Below are positions 1-7,486 of a stretch of 33,923 nucleotides of DNA, in pieces. The notes under the pieces are model-generated. The model ran no database searches. It was given only the letters and a program-made list of their open reading frames with translations, and was not told the DNA's origin. A program made the translations under genes and the position numbers. Each line of letters opens with the position of its first letter. Within the stretch, counting starts at the first letter, position 1. This stretch comes from an uncultured Paracoccaceae bacterium (GTDB taxonomy: Bacteria > Pseudomonadota > Alphaproteobacteria > Rhodobacterales > Rhodobacteraceae), in the NCBI GenBank assembly GCA_958439195.1, contig OY288175.1, positions 1 through 33,923 on the forward strand. The letters run 5' to 3'.

Positions 1-162
1 GGCAGAGCTTGTGGGCAGGTTGACCGACACATCCACCGTCGACAGGGGTGCCGCCACCATGAACACGATCAACAGCACCAGCATCACGTCGATGAACGGC
101 GTGACGTTGATCTCGGCCGCCACGTCATCCTCATCGCCCTCGCGCGGCAGCGCGCCGCTCAT
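1..162 (-). CDS. exbD: ExbD biopolymer transport protein, N-terminal part (truncated by window edge)
   Basis: Only the first 54 codons are present; the gene continues past the left edge. The start codon is at 162-160 and overlaps the exbB stop by 4 bases (ATGA), so the two are translationally coupled. The peptide has a short acidic cytoplasmic N-terminus, then the family motif 'INVTPFIDVMLVLLIVFMV', which is the start of the single ExbD membrane segment with the conserved Asp that takes part in proton translocation. With ExbB and TonB it energises outer-membrane receptors. A tonB gene would be expected further left, but that is inference. The reading is secure from motif and position. Confidence 0.93.
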   Translation of the reverse strand, partial: MSGALPREGDEDDVAAEINVTPFIDVMLVLLIVFMVAAPLSTVDVSVNLPTSSA

Positions 163-935
163 ACCCCCGCCCTCCGGTCCAGATCGCGGCCCAGCAGCAC
201 CTCCAGCGCCACCGCCACATCCGCCATTGCTTGCCGCAGTCCGGCAATCCGCCGCTGCACCGCGTTGTAAACCACGACCGCCGGAATGGCCGCCACAAGC
301 CCGAACCCGGTCACAAGAAGCGCCTCGGCAATGCCCGGTGCGACCACGGCCAGATTGGTGGTCCCCTCTGCGCTGATCGCCAGAAACGACGACATGATCC
401 CCCAAACCGTGCCGAACAGCCCGATGAAGGGAGCGGTCGCCGCCACTGTGGCCAGCACCCCGGTTCCCCGCCGCAGCCGCGCCGTGGCCTGCCCGCCGAT
501 CCGATCCACCCGCGCGCGGACCCGTTCCTTCACGCCCGCTGGCCCAGCCTGCGCCAGCAGAGGCAACGCCAGCGCATATTCCTCCTGCGCTGCGCTTGCC
601 ATCGCAGCCCCCGCACAGCGCCGCCCGTCCAGCATTCGCGCCGCATCCGCAAGCGTCCCCGCACGACCCAGCGACCGAAGGCTTTGCTGCAACCGATGCC
701 CTGCCAGCCACAATTCCCCAGCCTTGAATACCAGAACCGTCACCACCGCAAACAAGCCCAGCGCCAGCACAAGGCTTACCCCTTGCACCACCCAATGCGC
801 CGCCCCGATCATCTCGATCACCGGCACCGGCGCATGCAACGGCGCAGACGCCGGGGGGGTCAGGGGGGCGGCCTCCCCCCCCTGCTGCGCCAAGGCCACC
901 CCCGGCATTCCGGCAAGAACCACCAAACCCCGCAT
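159..935 (-). CDS. exbB: ExbB / MotA-TolQ-ExbB proton channel family protein
   Basis: A 258-aa inner-membrane protein that with ExbD forms the proton channel powering TonB-dependent transport. It has an N-terminal hydrophobic leader ending near 'GVALAQQ', a Pro/Ala-rich periplasmic linker, a first membrane segment around residues 48-72, a long cytoplasmic loop, and two further segments. The second of these carries the family signature 'TAPFIGLFGTVWGIM' and the third contains 'LLVTGFGLVAAIPAVVVYN'. The leader plus linker fits the longer ExbB subtype found in many proteobacteria. The start codon overlaps the receptor stop codon by one base (TGATG), so receptor, exbB and exbD form one leftward operon. 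TolQ and MotA are related, but pairing with exbD and a heme locus favours ExbB. Confidence 0.93.
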   Translation of the reverse strand: MRGLVVLAGMPGVALAQQGGEAAPLTPPASAPLHAPVPVIEMIGAAHWVVQGVSLVLALGLFAVVTVLVFKAGELWLAGHRLQQSLRSLGRAGTLADAARMLDGRRCAGAAMASAAQEEYALALPLLAQAGPAGVKERVRARVDRIGGQATARLRRGTGVLATVAATAPFIGLFGTVWGIMSSFLAISAEGTTNLAVVAPGIAEALLVTGFGLVAAIPAVVVYNAVQRRIAGLRQAMADVAVALEVLLGRDLDRRAGV

Positions 936-3049
936 CAGAATGCGATCCGCTTGGCCACCGACAGCTTCGCTGTCCGCCCCGCAGCATTGTCCAGTGACAG
1001 GTTGTTGCGATAGGTCCGGTCAAACACATTCTCGACCGACAGGTTCACATCCAGCCCCGCCAGCGGCCCTTCGTCCGGTGACCATGTCAGGAACACGTCA
1101 TGCGTGTCATAGGATGCCCCGGTTGTCGTGGCGCTCGACGTGCGGATGTTGTCGAAATAGCTCGCCCGCCACCCCAACGTCAGCCCCCGCTCCGGCAGCT
1201 TCGCCCCCACCGTGAACACCACATTCTCTGCAGGCGTGTCCGGCAGGGTCAAACCGGTCGCCTTGTTCTTCGATTTCACATGGGAATAGGCCAGTTGCGC
1301 GAACCAGCGATCCGCATCATAGGCGGCCTCAACCTCGGCCCCCCACAATTCCGCCGCCGCAATGTTTGAAAAATAGGGCACCGCCGCCCCGCCCGCCACA
1401 CGCGGCGTGGTGGCGATCATGTTGGTCAGGTCGTTGTGGAACGCCGTCACCTTCATCTGGAAACTGTCGCCCTCAGACAGCAGCCCCTCACGCTGCCAGG
1501 TGAACCCCAACTCCACCGTATCCGCCTCTTCCTTTTGCAGGTTCAGGCTTGGCGTCCGCGCGGGCAGCACGCCTGCCGCCTCGCTGGAATACAACTCGTC
1601 CAGCGTCTGCATCCGCTCCGTCCGCGCCAGCGACCCGAAGATGGCAAAGCTGTCATTCACCTCATACATCGCCGCAATCTTGGGCGACACAGCGGTATCG
1701 TCCTGCGCCACCGCGCCTGCCGTCGCTGCCGCCGCGCCGGGCGTCTGCTCGCCGAAATCCACCCTTAGGCCCGGAATGATCGTCAGCCGTTCGCCAAAGG
1801 TGAACTCGCCCTGCGCATAAAGGCCGATCCTGCGATCCTCGCCTTCGGGATGGAACCCCAACGCCCCCAGCCGTGATGTCGCGCTGCGCTCCTGCTCGGA
1901 ATACTGCACCCCGACGGTCAGGTAATTTTCCCACCCCCCCGCGCTCAGATCGGCCGTATTCTCCAGCTTGAGCGTGGTGGTGGCATAGCCATAGGAACTG
2001 TCGCACAGCACCTGCAAAGTCCCCGGCGCGCAGGACGCCCCCAGCGAGAAGTTGGATTTTTCCACGCTGGTATCGGTGAACGACACCTGCGCCGTGACAT
2101 CCAGCAGCGGATTGCCACGGAACTCATGGCGCCAGGCCAGCGTTACGGTGTCATCTACCGCATGCATGTCATGCAGCCCGAATGCCCCGACCGTGGCCCC
2201 ACCGGTCTGCGCCACTGGCGTGCCGTCCAGATCGCTATCCGTGCGCGACAGGCTCAGGGTCAGGCTCTGCTCGTCATCTGTCCCCAGATACCATTTTCCC
2301 TTCAAAAGTCCCGACCAACCGTCATAGGCCGTCCCCGCCAGCCGATTGCCCGCGCCATCCACCTTGTCATCGCTCGTGGTCACGTTGAACCCTGCCAGAT
2401 ACTCGGCAGAACCCGCCCGCGTGGCCGAAATGATCCCCAGCTTCAGCCCGACGCCATTGCTGTCATAGGTGGATGAAAACCGCAGCGCCTGTGTCTCGCC
2501 CGCTTCCAGGAAATCGCCGGCCTCCTTGGTGGTGAAATTCACCGCCCCGCCAATCGCCCCCGAACCATACAACGTGGATGACGCCGGTCCCTTCAGCACC
2601 TCTACCCGCTTGTACAGGTCCAGATCGCCCAGGAACGACCCCATCCGATAGCTTTCATAAAACTTCGGTGCGCCGTCCACGGTCACGATGATCCGCGCCT
2701 CGGATGCGGTCTGCTCGCTGTTGCCGATGCCCCGAATGTTGAAGGCCTGCCCCAGGGGCCGGGCCGATGCCCCCGCCCCTTGCACGCCCGGCACCGCCTT
2801 GAACAGGTCGGTGATTGTGGCAGGTTGGTCCCGCTCCAACTCTTCGGCCTCGATCGTGCTTACCGCCTGAGGTGTGTCGATCGCCACCTTGGCCGTCCCG
2901 GTGCCCAGGATGATCCGGCCCAGCACCTGAAAGAACCCGTCGCTTTCCTGCGCGGCCGCAGGTCTCACAGTAATTGGCGCGGCGCAGAGCAGAATCATGG
3001 AAACGGAACACAGCAGCCTAGCCCGATGGGCGGTGGAACGGATCGGCAT
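935..3049 (-). CDS. hmuR: TonB-dependent outer-membrane receptor, probable heme receptor
   Basis: A 704-aa outer-membrane barrel. It shows a signal peptide ending near 'AAAQE', a TonB-box-like stretch around residues 57-65 ('IDTPQAVST'), a plug domain ('TDLFKAVPGVQG', 'RGIGNSEQT', 'VEVLKGPASSTLYGSGAIGGAVN'), and a barrel ending in the expected aromatic residue ('AKRIAF'). It is divergent from hmuSTUV and in operon with exbBD, which supports heme as ligand. The classical heme-receptor boxes FRAP and NPNL are not intact: the matching segments read 'ARTERMQTLDELY' and 'SLNLQKEEADTVELG'. The ligand is therefore assigned mainly from context. Another iron chelate is possible but less likely. Confidence 0.85.
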   Translation of the reverse strand: MPIRSTAHRARLLCSVSMILLCAAPITVRPAAAQESDGFFQVLGRIILGTGTAKVAIDTPQAVSTIEAEELERDQPATITDLFKAVPGVQGAGASARPLGQAFNIRGIGNSEQTASEARIIVTVDGAPKFYESYRMGSFLGDLDLYKRVEVLKGPASSTLYGSGAIGGAVNFTTKEAGDFLEAGETQALRFSSTYDSNGVGLKLGIISATRAGSAEYLAGFNVTTSDDKVDGAGNRLAGTAYDGWSGLLKGKWYLGTDDEQSLTLSLSRTDSDLDGTPVAQTGGATVGAFGLHDMHAVDDTVTLAWRHEFRGNPLLDVTAQVSFTDTSVEKSNFSLGASCAPGTLQVLCDSSYGYATTTLKLENTADLSAGGWENYLTVGVQYSEQERSATSRLGALGFHPEGEDRRIGLYAQGEFTFGERLTIIPGLRVDFGEQTPGAAAATAGAVAQDDTAVSPKIAAMYEVNDSFAIFGSLARTERMQTLDELYSSEAAGVLPARTPSLNLQKEEADTVELGFTWQREGLLSEGDSFQMKVTAFHNDLTNMIATTPRVAGGAAVPYFSNIAAAELWGAEVEAAYDADRWFAQLAYSHVKSKNKATGLTLPDTPAENVVFTVGAKLPERGLTLGWRASYFDNIRTSSATTTGASYDTHDVFLTWSPDEGPLAGLDVNLSVENVFDRTYRNNLSLDNAAGRTAKLSVAKRIAF

Positions 3050-3141
3050 GGATCACCCCTTTTGTCGTTGTTTTTGAAAGGGCTGGCCGGGCGGATCGCT
3101 TGGCTGGCGGCAAGTTGGTCCGCAGTTGCGGATATTCCGAC

Positions 3142-3170
3142 TTGATCTGTCAGGAAATGGCTTCTAGAAA
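3142..3170 (+). promoter_or_regulatory. Predicted rightward promoter of the hmuSTUV operon
   Basis: TTGATC (3142-3147) is followed after 17 bases by TAGAAA (3165-3170). It lies about 100 bases upstream of hmuS. Its -10 overlaps, on the opposite strand, the -10 predicted for the receptor operon, so one bound repressor could silence both directions. Confidence 0.4.
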
Positions 3171-3173
3171 GCC
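3159..3173. promoter_or_regulatory. Palindrome at the divergent hmu promoters, candidate iron/heme regulator site
   Basis: GGCTTCTAGAAAGCC is a near-perfect inverted repeat around TTCTAGAA. It covers both predicted -10 elements of the divergent heme operons. Alphaproteobacterial Irr sites (ICE boxes) are built from TAGAA/TTCTA half-sites, which occur here in overlapping arrangement, so Irr or another Fur-family protein is a reasonable but unproven candidate. Confidence 0.4.
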
Positions 3174-3189
3174 CGACTGTAACTGTCAA
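3161..3189 (-). promoter_or_regulatory. Predicted leftward promoter of the hmuR-exbB-exbD operon
   Basis: Reading the minus strand, a perfect -35 hexamer TTGACA (3189-3184) is followed after 17 bases by TAGAAG (3166-3161), a 4/6 match to the -10 consensus. It lies about 110 bases upstream of the receptor start. The -10 falls inside the palindrome at 3159-3173. Prediction from sequence only. Confidence 0.45.
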
Positions 3190-3272
3190 GTATCCCCGAT
3201 ACCTGACCGCCGCGCACCAGCCCCGGCCCCGCCGCCCGCCAGACGCGCCCCATTCCCTGACTGGAGCATCCC

Positions 3273-4325
3273 ATGGCTGACGGCCAAACCCCCCCGCTTT
3301 CCCCCGCCGCAATCCGCACCCTGCGCGCGGAAAATCCCAAGTCCCGCGCCCGCGACTTCGCCCATGCGAATGGCCTGACCGAAGCCGCCCTCGTCGCCTC
3401 CCATGTCGGCCACGGCACCACCGCCATCGACGCCACGCCCGACCGTCTGTTCCCGCTGATCCGCGATTTGGGCGATGTCATGGCGCTCACCCGCAACGAC
3501 TCCTGCGTCCATGAACGCCGCGGCGTCTATTCCGATTACCGCTCCGGCCCCCATGCCGCGATGGTCCTGGACCCCGAAATCGACCTGCGCATCTTCCCCA
3601 CCCACTGGCAGCACGCCTTTGCCGTGGTAGAACAGGGCGAAGATGGCCCAAAACGCAGCCTGCAAATCTTCGATGCCGCAGGCGATGCCGTCCACAAGGT
3701 GCACCTGAAGCCGCAATCCCATATCGATGCTTTTGATGCCCTCACCGCCACCCTCGGCCTGCCCGATCAGCCCCAGACGCTGACCCTCTCTCCCCGCACG
3801 CCCACCGAAGGGCCAAAGGGCAACCCCGCCCGCGCCGATGACCTGCGCCGCGATTGGGACGCGATGACCGACACGCATCAGTTCAACACCCTCACCCGCC
3901 GCCTTAAAATGAACCGCCTGGGCGCCTACCAACTTGCAGGCGCCCCCCGCGCCGAACGCATCGACACCGGGGCCGTCACCCGCGCCCTTCACGCCGCCGC
4001 CGATGGCCAAATCCCGCTGATGATCTTCGTCGGCAACGCGGGCTGCATCCAGATCCACGGCGGCCCCATCGAAAAGGTCGTCCCAATGGGGCCGTGGATC
4101 AACGTCATGGACCCGCGTTTCAACCTGCACCTGCGCAGCGATCACATCGCGCAGGTCTGGCGCGTCTGGAAACCCACCCGCACCGGTGACGCCAACAGCA
4201 TCGAAGCCTTCGACAGCGACGGCGGCCTGATCCTGCAAATCTTTGGCTACCGCAAAGATAGGGCTCCCAAAGCCTGGGACGCCTTCGTCAAATCCCTCCC
4301 CGCACTCGAAGGGGTCTCGGCATGA
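3273..4325 (+). CDS. hmuS: HmuS/ChuS-type hemin-degrading factor
   Basis: A 350-aa cytoplasmic protein of the HemS/ChuS/HmuS family, which binds imported heme and in several members degrades or traffics it. The two structural repeats are visible (roughly residues 20-165 and 190-340). The segment 'MTDTHQFNTLTRRLKMNR' carries His202 at the position of the family's heme-ligating histidine. The length matches the family (about 340-355 aa). The start ATG at 3273 follows GGAG with six bases of spacing. The stop overlaps the hmuT start (ATGA), so this is the first gene of a coupled four-gene operon. There is no sign of secretion. Confidence 0.93.
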   Translation: MADGQTPPLSPAAIRTLRAENPKSRARDFAHANGLTEAALVASHVGHGTTAIDATPDRLFPLIRDLGDVMALTRNDSCVHERRGVYSDYRSGPHAAMVLDPEIDLRIFPTHWQHAFAVVEQGEDGPKRSLQIFDAAGDAVHKVHLKPQSHIDAFDALTATLGLPDQPQTLTLSPRTPTEGPKGNPARADDLRRDWDAMTDTHQFNTLTRRLKMNRLGAYQLAGAPRAERIDTGAVTRALHAAADGQIPLMIFVGNAGCIQIHGGPIEKVVPMGPWINVMDPRFNLHLRSDHIAQVWRVWKPTRTGDANSIEAFDSDGGLILQIFGYRKDRAPKAWDAFVKSLPALEGVSA

Positions 4326-5176
4326 CACGCTGTTTGAAGCCGGGCCTCTCCCTCTCCCTCATGCTCATGCTTGCCATCCCGGCATTGGCGGACCCCGCCC
4401 AGCGCGTCCTCACCCTCGGCGGGTCTGTCACCGAAATCGCCGTCGCCCTCGGCGCGCAGGATCGGCTGATCGGGCGCGATACCACCTCCACTTTCCCGCC
4501 CTCGGTGATGTCTCTGCCCGATGTCGGCTATTTCCGCGCCCTCTCGCCCGAAGGCGTGCTGGCCCTCAACCCCGACCTTATCCTGTCGGAAACCGGCGCT
4601 GGCCCACAAGAATCGCTGGATGTGCTGCAAGCGGCAGGCATCCCCTTCATCATGGCGGGCGATGACACCACCCCCGAAGGCCTGATCACCAAGATCGAAA
4701 CCGTCGCCAACGCACTTGACCTGCCGGACGAAGGCAAGGCCTTGGCCGCTCAGGTCTCCAACGGTCTGATCGAAGCGCGCACCCGTGCCGCCACGGTTGA
4801 AACCCCCAAACGCGTCCTGTTCCTGCTGTCGCTGCAAGGCGGCCGCGTCATGGCGGGCGGCGAAGGCTCCTCTGCCGACAGCATCATCACTCTTGCAGGC
4901 GGCATCAACGCAGGCACCGGGTTTCAGGGCTACAAACAAATCACCGATGAGGCGGTCCTGACCGCTGCCCCCGACGTGATCCTGATGATGGACCGCGAAG
5001 GCGACCTTGCCATCAACAATGACATGGTCCTGTCCCACCCTGCCCTGTCGCAAACCCCCGCCGCCAAGACGGACGCAATTGTCCGCATGGATGGCCTGCT
5101 GCTTCTGGGCTTCGGCCCGCGCACCCCGCAGGCCGCCGCCGATCTGCACGCGCTGCTCTACCCCGGTCAGGGCTAA
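4322..5176 (+). CDS. hmuT: HmuT periplasmic heme-binding protein of the ABC importer
   Basis: A 284-aa protein with a clear signal peptide cleaved near 'IPALAD', followed by the class III (BtuF/HmuT) fold. The opening 'RVLTLGGSVTEIAVALGAQDRL' and the segment 'DVGYFRALSPEGVLALNPDL' are typical; the Tyr of the second is at the place of the heme-coordinating tyrosine in this family. 'VLFLLSLQGGRVMAGGEGSSAD' and the C-terminal 'DGLLLLGFGPRTP' match the second lobe. It would take heme from the outer-membrane receptor and deliver it to HmuUV. It overlaps hmuS by four bases and lies three bases before hmuU. Confidence 0.93.
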   Translation: MTRCLKPGLSLSLMLMLAIPALADPAQRVLTLGGSVTEIAVALGAQDRLIGRDTTSTFPPSVMSLPDVGYFRALSPEGVLALNPDLILSETGAGPQESLDVLQAAGIPFIMAGDDTTPEGLITKIETVANALDLPDEGKALAAQVSNGLIEARTRAATVETPKRVLFLLSLQGGRVMAGGEGSSADSIITLAGGINAGTGFQGYKQITDEAVLTAAPDVILMMDREGDLAINNDMVLSHPALSQTPAAKTDAIVRMDGLLLLGFGPRTPQAAADLHALLYPGQG

Positions 5177-5179
5177 TCG

Positions 5180-6241
5180 ATGGTCGCCCTGCCCCTTGCC
5201 CAACGCAGCCAAAGCCGCCCGCAACCACGGGCGGTGACGTTGACCCTCGTTGCCCTGCTCCTCGCCGTCTCGGTGCTGTCCCTCGGGACCGGGGCGGCGG
5301 GCCTCACCCCTCTCCGCCTCTTCGCCGCCTTCACCGGGGGTGAGCCACTGACCCAAGCCGAATCCCTCATCCTCTACGACATCCGCCTTCCTCGCCTTGC
5401 CATGGGCCTGATGGTCGGCGCGGCGCTGGCTGTCGCAGGGGCACTGATGCAGGGGCTATTCCGCAACCCCCTCGCCGATCCGGGTATCGTCGGCGTCGGT
5501 GCAGGCGCAGGGCTGGGCGCGGTCATGGCCATCGTGCTGGGCGGCCTGCTGCCCCCCGCGCTTGCCGCACTCACGGGCGCACACCTCATCCCTTTCGCGG
5601 CCTTTCTCGGCGGCTGGATCGCCACCCTGATCCTCACTCGCGTCGCCTCATCCGGCGGGCAAACTGCCATCGCCACGCTGCTGCTGGCAGGCATCGCCCT
5701 TGGTGCCATCGCCGGGGCCGCTACCGGCATCCTCACCTATATCGCAGATGACCAGCAACTCCGCGACCTGACCTTCTGGTCGATGGGGTCGCTCGCGGGG
5801 GCAAGCTGGGCCAAGATCGCCACCGCCCTGCCGCTGATCCTGCCTGCCCTGCTCCTCTCCCCCCTCCTCGCCCGTGCCTTGAACGCACTCGCCTTGGGGG
5901 AACCCCAAGCCGCCCACCTCGGCATCCATGTCGAACGCACCAAACGCCTGACCGTCCTTGCCACCGCCGCCGCCGCGGGTGCGGCCACCGCAATCGCGGG
6001 CGGCATCGGTTTTATCGGCATCGTCGTGCCGCACCTTCTGCGCCTTGCCATCGGGCCGGACCACCGCGCCCTCTTGCCCAACGCCGCCCTTCTGGGTGGC
6101 ACCCTCCTGATCGGGGCCGACATGATCGCCCGCACCATCACCGCCCCCGCCGAAGTGCCCATCGGCATCGTCACTGCCACCCTCGGCGCGCCGGTCTTCC
6201 TGTGGATCCTGCTGCGCCGCCGTGGCCTTGCCGGGATCTGA
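5180..6241 (+). CDS. hmuU: HmuU heme ABC transporter permease (FecCD family)
   Basis: A 353-aa polytopic inner-membrane protein of the BtuC/FecCD/HmuU family with about nine to ten hydrophobic segments. Visible family motifs are 'IRLPRLAMGLMVGAALAVAGALMQGLFRNPLADPGIVG' (quoted here as LPRL, GALMQG, RNPLADP), 'LTFWSMGSLAGASW', and the C-terminal block with 'GFIGIVVPHLLRL', 'GTLLIGADMIAR' and 'PAEVPIGIVTATLGAPVFLWIL'. It forms the translocation channel for heme together with the HmuV ATPase. It starts three bases after hmuT and ends three bases before hmuV, consistent with tight operon coupling. Length is normal for the family. Confidence 0.94.
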   Translation: MVALPLAQRSQSRPQPRAVTLTLVALLLAVSVLSLGTGAAGLTPLRLFAAFTGGEPLTQAESLILYDIRLPRLAMGLMVGAALAVAGALMQGLFRNPLADPGIVGVGAGAGLGAVMAIVLGGLLPPALAALTGAHLIPFAAFLGGWIATLILTRVASSGGQTAIATLLLAGIALGAIAGAATGILTYIADDQQLRDLTFWSMGSLAGASWAKIATALPLILPALLLSPLLARALNALALGEPQAAHLGIHVERTKRLTVLATAAAAGAATAIAGGIGFIGIVVPHLLRLAIGPDHRALLPNAALLGGTLLIGADMIARTITAPAEVPIGIVTATLGAPVFLWILLRRRGLAGI

Positions 6242-6244
6242 CCC

Positions 6245-7030
6245 ATGCTACACGCCACCAACCTCACCCTCGCCCGCGATGGCCGCACCATCCTGACGGG
6301 CATCACCCTGACCGCCCATCCCGAACAGGTCACCGCCATCATCGGCCCCAATGGATCGGGCAAGACCACGCTCATGGCCGCGCTGACGGGCGACCTGCCC
6401 CCCACCATCGGCCAGATCACCCTGAACGGCGACAGCATCGCCCGCCTCTCTCCCCGCCACCTCGCCACCCGCCGCGCCGTTCTGGCACAGGAAACGCAGG
6501 TCGCCTTCCCCTTCACCGTGTCAGAAATCCTGCAACTGGGGCTAGAGGCCGGCCCCGGCCCCGCCGACCCCGCCCTTATCCCCCGCCTGCTGGCGGAAGT
6601 GGACCTGTCCGGTACCGCCCACCGCCCCATCCACGCGCTATCGGGGGGCGAACGTCAGCGCATCCACTTTGCCCGCGCCCTCGCCCAGGCCCGCCGCCCC
6701 CGCAGCGATCAGGGGCCGATGTGGCTGTTCCTTGATGAACCCGTCTCCAGCCTCGACATCGCGCATCAGCTTATGGTCATGCGCCGCGCCCGCCGCTTCG
6801 CGGCGGAAGGCGGCGGCGTCGTCGCGGTCATGCACGACCTGAACCTCACCGCGATGACCGCCGATCATGTGATCCTTCTGTCCGAAGGCCGTCTCCTCGC
6901 CGCAGGCCCGCCGACATACGTGATGACCGACCGCCTGCTGTCGCAGGCTTACCGCTGCGACATCCGCACCAACCGCACACCCACCACCGGCCCCTACCTG
7001 CTGCCACAAATGGCTGGGGCTGCGGTGTAA
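6245..7030 (+). CDS. hmuV: HmuV heme ABC transporter ATP-binding protein
   Basis: A 261-aa ABC ATPase. It has Walker A 'GPNGSGKT' (residues 34-41), Q-loop in 'VLAQETQVAFPFTV', signature 'LSGGERQR' (132-139), Walker B 'WLFLDEP' with catalytic Glu165, and H-loop His197 ('VVAVMHDLNL'). A short insert before Walker B ('RRPRSDQGPM') is common in HmuV proteins. It is the last gene of the hmuSTUV operon and couples ATP hydrolysis to heme import through HmuU. Nothing appears truncated or unusual. Confidence 0.94.
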   Translation: MLHATNLTLARDGRTILTGITLTAHPEQVTAIIGPNGSGKTTLMAALTGDLPPTIGQITLNGDSIARLSPRHLATRRAVLAQETQVAFPFTVSEILQLGLEAGPGPADPALIPRLLAEVDLSGTAHRPIHALSGGERQRIHFARALAQARRPRSDQGPMWLFLDEPVSSLDIAHQLMVMRRARRFAAEGGGVVAVMHDLNLTAMTADHVILLSEGRLLAAGPPTYVMTDRLLSQAYRCDIRTNRTPTTGPYLLPQMAGAAV

Positions 7031-7034
7031 ACTA

Positions 7035-7056
7035 GGGCGCAGGTGACCCCGCGCCC
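7035..7056 (+). terminator. Stem-loop after hmuV, possible terminator
   Basis: GGGCGC (7035-7040) pairs with GCGCCC (7051-7056) around a 10-base loop, directly after the hmuV stop and before the oppositely oriented RTX fragment. No clear T-run follows, so it is a weak candidate. Confidence 0.3.
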
Positions 7057-7073
7057 CACTCCTTCATCGGCCT

Positions 7074-7355
7074 TCAGCGTCGGATGAAATCGAACTCCGG
7101 CACGCAATCAACGGCGATGTGATTGCCCAGATCAAAGGGCTGCGTCACCCCCGCCAGAACCATCGACTGCGCGCCGAACTGCACCGTCGCCCCGGCTGCA
7201 TCACAGGTCACGGCAATATCGAAAAGGTCCAACCCCAGCACCCTATCAAACACGATCCGGTCGCCTTGGCCCGCCGAAGAATCGGTCACCCGATCCCCCA
7301 CGCGGGCGCTCACTCCGAACGGCATCCGGATTTTCTGCAACCAAAGGGGTTGCAA
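7074..7355 (-). pseudogene. Orphan C-terminal fragment of an RTX/hemolysin-type calcium-binding protein
   Basis: The 93-codon reading frame has the look of the end of an RTX repeat protein. From about residue 17 on, 'VGDRVTDSSAGQGDRIVFD' resembles the usual linker '...DRVTDFSAGQGDRI.F', followed by 'LFDIAVTCDAAGATVQFG' and 'VLAGVTQPFDLGNHIAVDC', the typical terminal beta-roll tail. No GGxGxDxx nonapeptide repeats, secretion protein or longer frame precede it, and similarity seems to stop near 7330. The first dozen residues look like chance sequence. I read it as the stump of a larger gene cut off upstream, perhaps when the neighbouring helicase gene arrived. A genuine small gene is less likely. 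Confidence 0.5.
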
Positions 7356-7486
7356 GACCGATCTCTTGGCCCGCGCCTGTCCTGATCCCCCGTCGATCCC
7401 GCCGCGTAGCGGGCTGCGCTTCCCGAACTTGCTCTGTTGCCGCGCTGCACAAGTGCAACTAAGCTTGCGGCAAGATCAGCAACGCC

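Noticed and set aside
3186..4328. Long minus-strand frame opposite hmuS
   Set aside because: Shadow of hmuS in GC-rich DNA, with low-complexity Gly/Ala/Asp composition and no motif.
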